NCBI RefSeq assembly: GCF_022398475.1
Contig: NZ_JAKEVM010000023.1
Coordinates: 1 to 41,287 of the forward strand
From: Pseudoalteromonas shioyasakiensis
GTDB taxonomy: Bacteria > Pseudomonadota > Gammaproteobacteria > Enterobacterales > Alteromonadaceae
Length of the DNA: 41,287 nucleotides
Direction: 5' to 3'
Shown: positions 33,935 to 41,287 of the stretch, one piece after another
Layout of the letters: each line of letters starts with the position of its first letter
Position numbering within the stretch: the stretch's first letter is position 1
Notes under the pieces: generated by a model
What the model was told of the DNA's origin: nothing
Database searches by the model: none
Seen by the model: the letters and a program-made list of their open reading frames with translations, nothing else
Position numbers and translations under genes: made by a program

Positions 33935-36900
33935 CAGCTTTCCTTCGCGAGATTCTTGGTTGCAGGAATACGCGTCAAGAAATAGATTGCTGGCAATACA
34001 AGAAGTGTAAGTACTACAGAACTCGCCATCCCACCAACCATAGGTGCCGCAATTCTACTCATGACCTCGGCCCCCGTCCCTGTACCGTAGAGAATTGGGA
34101 GAAGACCAACGATTATCGCTGCGGCGGTCATCATTACTGGTCGTACTCGCATCCCAGCGCCTTCTAAAACAGCCTCACGTAAATCTGCAATACTTGCTGA
34201 TTTATTTTCAGCGATACAACGTTCTTTTAAAGCATTGTATGACTGATTTAAATACACCAACATGATCACGCCAATCTCCACAGCAACTCCTGCAAGCGCG
34301 ATGAAACCAACCCCTACAGCGACTGAGAAATTAAACCCTTGTATGTACATCAACCAGATACTTCCGATCATCGCCAGCGGCAATGTGCCCATAATGATCG
34401 CTACTTCGGCAAAGTTTCTGAAGTTCAGATATAACAGAACAATGATGATCGCCAATGTCAATGGAATAACATAGGTAAGCTTTTCTTTGGCTCTAAGCAT
34501 ATATTCATATTGGCCTGACCAACTTAAAGAATACCCCGCAGGTAATACCAGCTTCTCAGCAACAACTTTCTGTGCCTCAACGACATATGTACCCACATCT
34601 ACACCGTCAATATCAACAAAGACCCAACCATTAATGCGAGCATTCTCACTCTTAATGCCCGGAGGCCCATCTTCAACATAAACAGAGGCGACATCGGCTA
34701 AGGAAATACGCAACCCTTTTGGTGTTACTATTGGTAGTCGAGCGAGTTGTTCCGGTGAATCTCGATAGTCTTGAGGGTAGCGAAGGTTTACAGGGTAACG
34801 CTCTTGCCCTTCAACCGTTTGAGTGACGTTCATACCGCCAATAGCCGAAGCAACGATCTGCTGAACATCCGCAATATTAAGTCCATACCGGGCAGCTAAA
34901 TCACGCTTAATATCAACTTTTAAGTAACGACCTCCAGCAACACGTTCAGAATAAACCGATGCTGTTCCCGGAATATCCATCATGATCGTCTCTAACTGCT
35001 TACCAATATCTTGGATCACCGAAAGTTCTGAGCCAGCGATCTTGATACCTACAGGTGTTTTGATACCAGTTGCTAACATATCAATTCGAGTCTTAATTGG
35101 CATTACCCAAGCATTTGTTAACCCCGGAAACTTAACTAGTTTGTCGAATTCCTTTTTAAGACTTTCCGTTGTCACGCCCTCTCTCCATTCTGAACGTGGC
35201 TTTAACTGGATAAAGGTTTCTATCATAGTCAGCGGCGCAGGGTCAGTAGCCGTCTCTGCACGACCCACTTTTCCGAATACCGACTCAACCTCAGGCACGG
35301 TTTTAATCAATTTGTCTGTTTGCTGTAATAGCTCCCGCGCTTTACCAATAGAGATACCCGGATAAGTAGTTGGCATATACATTAAATCTCCCTCATCTAG
35401 AGGAGGAATAAACTCACTACCGATCTTATCGACAGGCCAAAATCCAACGATAGTCACAAAAATAGCACCAACAACTGTTGATTTAGGGAAGTTCAGCACT
35501 AATTTTAGTACTGGCATATAAACTGCTGTTAATAGACGATTAACTGGATTTTTATGCTCTGGTAATACTTTTCCTCGAATGAAATATCCCATTAATACAG
35601 GTACTAAAGTCACTGCAAGGGCCGCTGAAGCTGCCATTGCATACGTTTTAGTAAATGCTAATGGCGAGAACATACGTCCTTCCTGTGCTTCTAGAGTAAA
35701 CACAGGAACAAATGAAACGGTAATGATCAACAACGAGAAGAACAGTGCTGGGCCGACTTCACTGGCAGATTCGGCAACGATTTGCCATCGATTTTCTTTA
35801 GTTAATGGCGTTTTCTCCATATGCTTATGCATATTTTCAATCATGACAATTGCACCATCGATCATCGCACCTATGGCGATTGCTATTCCCCCTAATGACA
35901 TGATGTTAGCGTTAATTCCTTGCATATGCATCACGATAAATGCTGCAAGAATGCCTACAGGTAAACTGAAAATGGCGACTAATGATGAACGCACGTGAAA
36001 TAAGAAAACAATACAAACGAGTGCCACTACCACAAACTCTTCTAGTAGCTTATACCAAAGGTTCTCAACTGCCTCACCAATTAAACCTGAACGATCATAA
36101 ACCGTGACTATTTCGACCCCTTCAGGTAACCCTTTTTTCAAGTCTTCTAATTTAGCTTTAACACCATCAATGGTTTTTTGTGCATTTTCGCCAAAGCGCA
36201 TGACAACAACACCACCAACGACTTCACCCTCACCATTTAACTCCGCTATGCCTCGACGCATTTGTGGTCCTAGGTTGACTTGTGCTACATCTCCAATGGT
36301 AAGAGGCGTACCTTGGGAATTGATACCAAGCGGAATGGATTCAATGTCTGAAATACTCTTAATATAGCCAGATGCAGTTACCATGTACTCAGCTTCTGCC
36401 ATTTCAACAACAGAGGCGCCTGTTTCTTGGTTACCTCGTTTAAGCGCCATTTGAACATGACTAAGCGGCACACCATAGGCTCTTAATTTATCTGGTTCGA
36501 CTTGTACTTGGTATTGTTTAACCATCCCCCCAATAGCTGCAACTTCAGAAACGCCGGGAACTGTCTGAAGTTCATACTTTAAGAACCAGTCTTGAATACT
36601 GCGCAATTGGCTAATATCCAAGTTACCTGTTTTATCAATTAATGAGTATAAATAAACCCAGCCAACACCAGTGGCATCAGGCCCCAATTGAGGTCGAGCA
36701 CTTGCAGGTAACGAAGGGGCAACTTGACTAAGATATTCAAGCACTCGGCTCCTTGCCCAATAAAGATCGGTGTCTTCATCAAAAATTACGTAAACAAATG
36801 AGTCACCAAAAAATGAGTAGCCACGAACAGTAACGGCCCCCGGAACCGACAACATTGCGGTTGTTAAAGGGTAAGTTACTTGATCCTGAACAACCTGTGG

Positions 36901-37074
36901 TGCCTGACCGGGATAGTTCGTCTTAATGATCACTTGTACATCAGACAAATCTGGTATTGCATCGACAGGCGTATTCTTTAGAGAAAAAAGCCCACCACCA
37001 ATCAGAATTAAGGCCGCCAATATTACGAAAAATCGATTACCTATCGACCATCTAATAATTGATTCAATCATCAT
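33934..37074 (-). CDS. cusA: Cu(I)/Ag(I) RND efflux pump CusA
   Basis: Inner-membrane pump that removes Cu(I)/Ag(I) from the periplasm through CusB and CusC. The 1046-residue protein shows the helix-4 proton site AIGAMIDGAIVMIEN near residue 400 and the three methionines of the CusA binding cleft by alignment to E. coli: MPTTYPG, MIETFIQLKP and RIDMLATG. These are the residues that the czcA-like pump of this window lacks. The last part (ATKNLAKES) is short. It lies 12 nt after cusB and is coupled to a PepSY gene. Confidence 0.94.
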   Translation of the reverse strand: MMIESIIRWSIGNRFFVILAALILIGGGLFSLKNTPVDAIPDLSDVQVIIKTNYPGQAPQVVQDQVTYPLTTAMLSVPGAVTVRGYSFFGDSFVYVIFDEDTDLYWARSRVLEYLSQVAPSLPASARPQLGPDATGVGWVYLYSLIDKTGNLDISQLRSIQDWFLKYELQTVPGVSEVAAIGGMVKQYQVQVEPDKLRAYGVPLSHVQMALKRGNQETGASVVEMAEAEYMVTASGYIKSISDIESIPLGINSQGTPLTIGDVAQVNLGPQMRRGIAELNGEGEVVGGVVVMRFGENAQKTIDGVKAKLEDLKKGLPEGVEIVTVYDRSGLIGEAVENLWYKLLEEFVVVALVCIVFLFHVRSSLVAIFSLPVGILAAFIVMHMQGINANIMSLGGIAIAIGAMIDGAIVMIENMHKHMEKTPLTKENRWQIVAESASEVGPALFFSLLIITVSFVPVFTLEAQEGRMFSPLAFTKTYAMAASAALAVTLVPVLMGYFIRGKVLPEHKNPVNRLLTAVYMPVLKLVLNFPKSTVVGAIFVTIVGFWPVDKIGSEFIPPLDEGDLMYMPTTYPGISIGKARELLQQTDKLIKTVPEVESVFGKVGRAETATDPAPLTMIETFIQLKPRSEWREGVTTESLKKEFDKLVKFPGLTNAWVMPIKTRIDMLATGIKTPVGIKIAGSELSVIQDIGKQLETIMMDIPGTASVYSERVAGGRYLKVDIKRDLAARYGLNIADVQQIVASAIGGMNVTQTVEGQERYPVNLRYPQDYRDSPEQLARLPIVTPKGLRISLADVASVYVEDGPPGIKSENARINGWVFVDIDGVDVGTYVVEAQKVVAEKLVLPAGYSLSWSGQYEYMLRAKEKLTYVIPLTLAIIIVLLYLNFRNFAEVAIIMGTLPLAMIGSIWLMYIQGFNFSVAVGVGFIALAGVAVEIGVIMLVYLNQSYNALKERCIAENKSASIADLREAVLEGAGMRVRPVMMTAAAIIVGLLPILYGTGTGAEVMSRIAAPMVGGMASSVVLTLLVLPAIYFLTRIPATKNLAKES

Positions 37075-37086
37075 TTATCTCCCAAT

Positions 37087-38829
37087 TTAATGATTCGAGT
37101 GTTCAACTACAGGCTTATTTTCCTTGCCGTGTTGTTCATCTGATTCAAGAGAGATTTCAGTGATTACGAAGTCTTCTCTCACCTCAAAAGTGAAATTGAC
37201 GTTATCCCCAACATTGAAATCAACCATTTCTATATTGTCCGCAACGATAAAATCTATCGTCGCCGCAGGTCTATCCCATTTCTCTATTGGGCCCCGGCTA
37301 ATATTTAGAATCCGTGTATCAATATCAATCGTATTGATTAGACCTGATACTGTTGCAGAAGATACTTCAGACTCACTCATGATATGAATTCCAGTAACTT
37401 CATACCCACCGTCTTCGGTTTTGCTCACTTCAAAGTGCAAAGACTGACCAGACTTCAGTGAATCAATATCTACCCTTTCACCCAAATCGAAGTCCATTGT
37501 CATTTCAGGCCAATCCCAAGCCTCAGCAGGACCATGAGTTATATTAACCATACGATGTCCTGCCATGACGCTGTTGATTTCGCCTTCCAGCCAAACAGAG
37601 CTAGGTACTTCGTCATGAGTCATTCGTTTAAAATCAGAGTTTTTACTTGATTCAGAGTCAATCAAGAATTGAGCAGATGTCACCACAACATCATCTTCGT
37701 TAAGACCCTCTAAAATTTCGATACTATCGATATCAACCCGGCCTATTGTCACTTCGATAGACTTAAATTGCCCATCCCCCAAGGCAAGTACAACTCTGTC
37801 TTGTTTCCCAGTGCGAATGACGGCTTCTTTAGGTACGAGTATCGTGCTATCAGCTTGATTAGCGTGAATAGATACTTGGGCAAACATGTTTGGTTTTAAT
37901 TGATAGTCTGGGTTATCAAATTTCAGTCGCACTCTGAGTGTACGTGTTTTACTGTTCAATGTTGGATAGACATAATCAACGACACCAGCCCAGTCCTCAC
38001 CGGGTAAATAGTCAAGTGTGATTGATACAGGCAGTCCTTCTTTAATTAAGGCTGCGTCACGTTCAAACACTTCTGCTTCAACCCAAACTTGATCTAGTTG
38101 GCCAATGCTTAATAAGGTGTTTCCCGGCTTGACATAAAAGCCTTCTCTAATCTTCAAACCGTCTACAACACCTGCTTGTGGCGAATAAAAGGTGATGGTT
38201 TGCTGAACTTTTCTAGTCTTTTCTAGCTTTTGAATGAAATCTGCTGAAAGCTGTAACGCTTTAAGGCGATCTTTCGCCGCCGAAATTAAGGAACTATTGT
38301 CGCGCTTTAAAGCTATTAAAAGTTCTTCTTGCGCATTAACTAACTGAGGAGAATACAGTGTATAAAGAGGCTGCCCTTTCTCTACAGGGTTACCTGCCGC
38401 TTTGACATAGAGTTTTTCAATCCAACCATCAACACGTGGGTGGATATGAATTAGCTTATCTTCATCATATTGAACGTAACCAACCGTTGATATTTCAGTA
38501 TGCATATTTTTCAGCTCAACAGGTGCAGTGCGAACCCCTAGATTATTCACTACATGAGGCGCAATTTTTACTGCTCCGGGACCAAAATCATCACCAGATG
38601 ATTCTTCCTCATACACAGGAATTAAATCCATCCCCATAGGCGACTTACCGGGCTTGTCCCGGCGGTAATTAGAATCCATCGGTGCAACCCAATACAGAGG
38701 CTTTTTCTCTGCTGACATTGTTTCATCTGTATTACTGTTTGAACCTGCACCTTGATATAAGCTCAATACTCCTGCACCTAGTGCAGCACCAATGATGATG
38801 GCAATAATTGTTTTAGTATTCGTTGACAT
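37087..38829 (-). CDS. cusB: Cu(I)/Ag(I) efflux adaptor CusB with tandem CusF-like domains
   Basis: 580 residues, longer than the usual 400-450. After a membrane anchor (residues 8-25) comes a heavy-metal-binding domain YWVAPMDSNYRRDKPGKSPMGM (46-67), the adaptor core (about 85-400), then two CusF-like beta barrels. The first (about 413-482) has the copper ligands His432, Trp440, Met443 and Met445 (ITHGPAEAWDWPEMTM). The second (about 492-562) has Arg512, Arg520, Ala523 and Ile525 at those places and so cannot bind copper in the same way. The tail ends VVEHSNH. CusF is normally a separate protein; here it is fused and doubled. The start overlaps cusC by one base (TAATG). Confidence 0.93.
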   Translation of the reverse strand: MSTNTKTIIAIIIGAALGAGVLSLYQGAGSNSNTDETMSAEKKPLYWVAPMDSNYRRDKPGKSPMGMDLIPVYEEESSGDDFGPGAVKIAPHVVNNLGVRTAPVELKNMHTEISTVGYVQYDEDKLIHIHPRVDGWIEKLYVKAAGNPVEKGQPLYTLYSPQLVNAQEELLIALKRDNSSLISAAKDRLKALQLSADFIQKLEKTRKVQQTITFYSPQAGVVDGLKIREGFYVKPGNTLLSIGQLDQVWVEAEVFERDAALIKEGLPVSITLDYLPGEDWAGVVDYVYPTLNSKTRTLRVRLKFDNPDYQLKPNMFAQVSIHANQADSTILVPKEAVIRTGKQDRVVLALGDGQFKSIEVTIGRVDIDSIEILEGLNEDDVVVTSAQFLIDSESSKNSDFKRMTHDEVPSSVWLEGEINSVMAGHRMVNITHGPAEAWDWPEMTMDFDLGERVDIDSLKSGQSLHFEVSKTEDGGYEVTGIHIMSESEVSSATVSGLINTIDIDTRILNISRGPIEKWDRPAATIDFIVADNIEMVDFNVGDNVNFTFEVREDFVITEISLESDEQHGKENKPVVEHSNH

Positions 38830-40256
38830 TATTTTACTCCAAACTGCTGATTGGATAAGTGCTGATTCGTTTTGTGTGAAGTTTGCATCGACTTATGTTC
38901 AGCATTTGAGTTAGATTGAGAATGCGAAAAGAAATAGTTGATACGAGCAACTGTTTTAAGTGCGTCAACATCAATTCTTAAGGCTGATATTCTGGCATTT
39001 AATTCTGCGATTCTTGCTCGAACAACTTCGGCAAAATCGCCATCATCATTTGTGTAAGCTGTCAATGACGCTTCTGCTTGGTCATGAGTTTGTTTAAGGA
39101 GTTGTTCTTGATAGATAGATTGCCTATCAGATAAACGCTTAAGCTGTCTAAGCTCCTTTTCCACCATACTGATCATTTGCTTCGTCAGTAATAGTTTCTC
39201 GGTTTTAATAGTCTCTGAATCTGCAATAGAAGCTGCAACTTGCTTATCTTGTCTGTTCTCGGTGAACAAGGGTAAATCAAACGTTACTCCAACAGAAAAT
39301 AAATCAGCTCGGCTATCACCAGTGGGCATATTGTCACGATAGGCATAACTAGCATTAACACCCCATTGCGGCTCATATTGCTGTTTAGCTAACTCAACTG
39401 CTTTTTCTGAAGCTTTGCGTTTTATATCAATTGCAAGTATGGCTGGGTGATTCGAAAGCTCCTGAGCCAATAGATTTCTTGAGTAATTAGATGCTTTTAG
39501 GACTGTTGAATTGTTCAAATGAATTGCAGGCAACTTTTTAGAAACCCTAAACTCTAATGGTTGCGTATCAAAGTTGAATGATTCATTCAAGCCAGCAGCA
39601 TCGTAGATATGAAGCCACTCATTAAGGCGAGCGATTGTTGTTTCTAGTTTCTGCTTTTGCGAAGTTAATCGGTCATCTAACTGCACGATTTCCAATTGAG
39701 CACGAATAACATCTTGTTGTCTGGTTTTACCAACAACATTTGAGTAGCTAGCTTTAGTAACTTCCGCCATCTGCTCAAAGAGCGCCCAATCCGCTTCAAT
39801 CAATTTAATGGTTTGTTGGGCTAAGTAAGCATCTAACCATAACTGTGATACTTGGCTTATCAGTTTAGCCTTACGATCCTCTCGTAGCAGTGGAAATTTC
39901 GTTGACTCAATTTTTAATTGCTCTTGTTTAATCTTTAAACTATCACCTCTAGGAAACATTTGAGAAACACCAACCTTTAGTTGAGTCATTCCTTCCTGAT
40001 CTAAGTCCCAAGTATCTGTTGGTAAATTCATTATCCCTAGTGATACTTTGGGGTCAGGCAAAGTACCTGAAGCGATACTTCTATTTTCAACCGCACTTTG
40101 TTTTAACCGACTCCCATGAAGCCAAGGATCATTTTGCTGAGCCAAGGTGATAGCTTGTTCAAGTGACACTACTTTCTCAGCTTGAGCTGAGAATACAGAC
40201 AAGCCGAGCATTAGCGAAGTTGAAAGTAGAGTAAGGCTTGAAACATTTAATCTCAT
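38829..40256 (-). CDS. cusC: Copper/silver efflux outer-membrane channel CusC (TolC family)
   Basis: 475 residues with a signal peptide (TLLSTSLMLGLSVFSAQA) and no lipobox, then two OEP helical repeats. Features of the family include LEQAITLAQQNDPWL, PDPKVSLGIMNLPTDTW and GVTFDLPLFTENRQDKQVA. The final 30 residues (SNAEHKSMQTSHKTNQHLSNQQ) are hydrophilic with some His. The start joins the DUF411 stop (TAATG) and its stop joins the cusB start, so translation is coupled through all three. Confidence 0.88.
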   Translation of the reverse strand: MRLNVSSLTLLSTSLMLGLSVFSAQAEKVVSLEQAITLAQQNDPWLHGSRLKQSAVENRSIASGTLPDPKVSLGIMNLPTDTWDLDQEGMTQLKVGVSQMFPRGDSLKIKQEQLKIESTKFPLLREDRKAKLISQVSQLWLDAYLAQQTIKLIEADWALFEQMAEVTKASYSNVVGKTRQQDVIRAQLEIVQLDDRLTSQKQKLETTIARLNEWLHIYDAAGLNESFNFDTQPLEFRVSKKLPAIHLNNSTVLKASNYSRNLLAQELSNHPAILAIDIKRKASEKAVELAKQQYEPQWGVNASYAYRDNMPTGDSRADLFSVGVTFDLPLFTENRQDKQVAASIADSETIKTEKLLLTKQMISMVEKELRQLKRLSDRQSIYQEQLLKQTHDQAEASLTAYTNDDGDFAEVVRARIAELNARISALRIDVDALKTVARINYFFSHSQSNSNAEHKSMQTSHKTNQHLSNQQFGVK

Positions 40257-40753
40257 TAGAATTGCTCCTCATAAGCCTTAACTTCTGCATATACTTTACT
40301 CGTTCCATCTTTAAATAAAATTAATACGTTATATGACATAAAGCGGTCGCCGACTTCCATGCCCGGAGAGCCAACAGGCATTGCTGGGACAGATAATCCA
40401 ATCGCATTGGGGTGCTCTTCTGACAAGAACTGCTGAATAAACTTAGCGGGTACATGACCTTCAAAGGCAAATCCATTTTTACTCACTGCCGTGTGGCATG
40501 AACGGTAATTAGGTTTGATACCATATTTAGTTTTGATGTTGCCGATGTTTCGGAAATCTTTGGAATACGCAACGATCCCTTTGTCTTCAATATGAGTTAT
40601 CCATTTTTTACAACACCCACAAGTTGGGGTTTTATAAACGATTAACTCCAAAGGTGTTACGTCGTTATTGTGTGCATGCTTATGTTCATTGGCGTTTGCA
40701 AACGCAGGTGAAAGCAGCATTACAACTGCTATTTTTAAATACTTATTGATCAT
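40256..40753 (-). CDS. DUF411 periplasmic metal-binding protein
   Basis: 165 residues with a signal peptide (MLLSPAFANA), His-rich start (EHKHAHNN) and the DUF411 core: YKTPTCGCCKKW (CxCC), SCHTA, EGHVPA and VPAMPVGSPGMEVGD. The CGCC and SCH groups with Met residues probably bind Cu(I); family members sit in many copper clusters and act as chaperones or sponges, by inference. RBS GGGGGC precedes the ATG. It is separated by 107 nt from the upstream Cys-rich gene, so a promoter may lie between them. Confidence 0.9.
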   Translation of the reverse strand: MINKYLKIAVVMLLSPAFANANEHKHAHNNDVTPLELIVYKTPTCGCCKKWITHIEDKGIVAYSKDFRNIGNIKTKYGIKPNYRSCHTAVSKNGFAFEGHVPAKFIQQFLSEEHPNAIGLSVPAMPVGSPGMEVGDRFMSYNVLILFKDGTSKVYAEVKAYEEQF

Positions 40754-40833
40754 TTTTGCCCCCAGACATCGCTGGAAAATAGCTATAGCGCTACGACGCT
40801 ATATTGACTAACAGAAAAATTAATTACATGTGC

Positions 40834-40856
40834 GCGAAATTTGGACGCACTAATCC
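40834..40856 (-). repeat. Second copy of the GTGCGTC element
   Basis: Matches 18 of 23 bases with 24995-25017 and is located in the same way just after the stop of an RPPI-protein gene, about 80 nt before the next ATG. Either a conserved 3' flank or a shared control site. Confidence 0.5.
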
Positions 40857-40860
40857 TGTA

Positions 40861-41241
40861 TTAAGCAAAAATTGGTGGGCGATAAAGGGAAGATGAAATT
40901 GAATGAGGTTGTTTAGATTCCAGAGCAGCTACAGATTCACTCAATATATGCATACCTGTAGAATCAATACTCGAATTTAGGACTGTACTAGATGAACAAG
41001 CATTTGCAGGACAAACACATTCAACATCACAACAATCTTTTGATTGATTATTACTGCTTTTATTCACTTCACCATGATTCATTCCTTCATGATGACTCAA
41101 CTTCGGAAGATCTAAGCTCACATGTGACTCGTGAGAACCTAACGGCATTTCGCAAGGCATAGCAGAGTACGCAAATGTTTGACCAACGAAGGCAACCAAC
41201 ATAAGCGTTATTACTAAGACTTTTGAAAATACTTTAGACAT
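40861..41241 (-). CDS. Small secreted Cys-rich protein with C-terminal RPPI motif
   Basis: About 126 residues from the ATG at 41241, chosen over GTG at 41262 because the signal peptide (MSKVFSKVLVITLMLVAFVGQTFA) begins there. The middle is His/Ser-rich, then the cluster DCCDVECVCPANAC (six Cys), and the C terminus is LYRPPIFA. It is the third protein of this plan in the window and stands at the head of the DUF411-cusCBA operon. Metal binding or sensing in the periplasm is inferred; no catalytic domain seen. Confidence 0.72.
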   Translation of the reverse strand: MSKVFSKVLVITLMLVAFVGQTFAYSAMPCEMPLGSHESHVSLDLPKLSHHEGMNHGEVNKSSNNQSKDCCDVECVCPANACSSSTVLNSSIDSTGMHILSESVAALESKQPHSISSSLYRPPIFA

Positions 41242-41287
41242 AAAGTTCTCGTACAATGACACAAGAAAAATACTAATGTATTTATTT

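Noticed and set aside
34982..35998. Long + strand frames opposite cusA
   Set aside because: They mirror the coding frame of cusA, have no ribosome sites, and encode Ser/Thr/Ile-rich non-protein-like chains.
1..41287. tRNA, rRNA, integrase or attachment sites
   Set aside because: None was recognised on either strand; the element ends lie outside the window.

Overview
The window looks like part of a conjugative element from a low-GC marine gammaproteobacterium (Alteromonas/Pseudoalteromonas/Shewanella/Vibrio-like). The host is inferred from protein style and A+T-rich codon use, not from a marker gene. The left end (1-5385, + strand) is a conjugation segment: the 3' part of a MobH-type relaxase (traI), a type IV coupling protein (traD), a conserved hypothetical and a traJ-like membrane protein, joined by 4-17 nt overlaps. 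This order matches SXT/R391 ICEs and IncA/C plasmids. In those elements traL follows traJ. Here about 36 kb of metal-resistance cargo begins instead, consistent with use of the known traJ-traL insertion hotspot.

Cargo block 1 (5386-12717, +) is a divalent-cation module: a czcD-like CDF exporter, a small secreted Cys/His protein, and a CzcCBA-type RND pump, closed by a strong terminator at 12738-12773.

Cargo block 2 (13119-25442, all -) is transcribed leftward. It starts with a small secreted Cys-rich protein, an outer-membrane porin-like protein and a diheme cytochrome c. A MerR-type regulator follows, behind a textbook MerR promoter (-35 and -10 with a 19-bp spacer over a dyad), then a copper P-type ATPase, a cupredoxin, a PII/CutA-like protein, a DUF2933 protein, an isoprenylcysteine-methyltransferase-like membrane protein, a Met/His-rich periplasmic protein, an HMA-like protein without CxxC and a lipoprotein. 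Last comes a tightly coupled nucleotide module: AMP/NMP-phosphorylase-type 'thymidine phosphorylase', PRPP synthetase, beta-CASP metallo-beta-lactamase nuclease, and a frameshifted, truncated NAD-binding gene. This nucleotide module is the most unusual part of the window.

Region 25443-26922 is a gene-poor scar: an FNR-type palindrome, a perfect 26-bp tandem repeat, the C-terminal remnant of an IS630-type transposase and a frameshifted small membrane-protein gene.

Cargo block 3 (26923-41262, all -) is one long apparent operon for copper/silver in the periplasm: a secreted Cys-rich protein, a DUF411 protein, CusC, CusB with two C-terminal CusF-like domains (the second lacks all copper ligands), CusA, a PepSY membrane protein, a PepSY protein fused to an NqrF-like 2Fe-2S/FAD/NAD reductase, CopC, CopD, an NTF2-like protein, multicopper oxidase CopA and CopB.

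Taken together, the P-type ATPase would move Cu(I) out of the cytoplasm, cupredoxin and Met/His proteins would bind it in the periplasm, CopA would oxidise it, CusCBA would expel it across the outer membrane, and CzcD/CzcCBA would handle Zn/Co/Cd-type ions. The only regulator gene in the window is the MerR protein; no two-component system is present.
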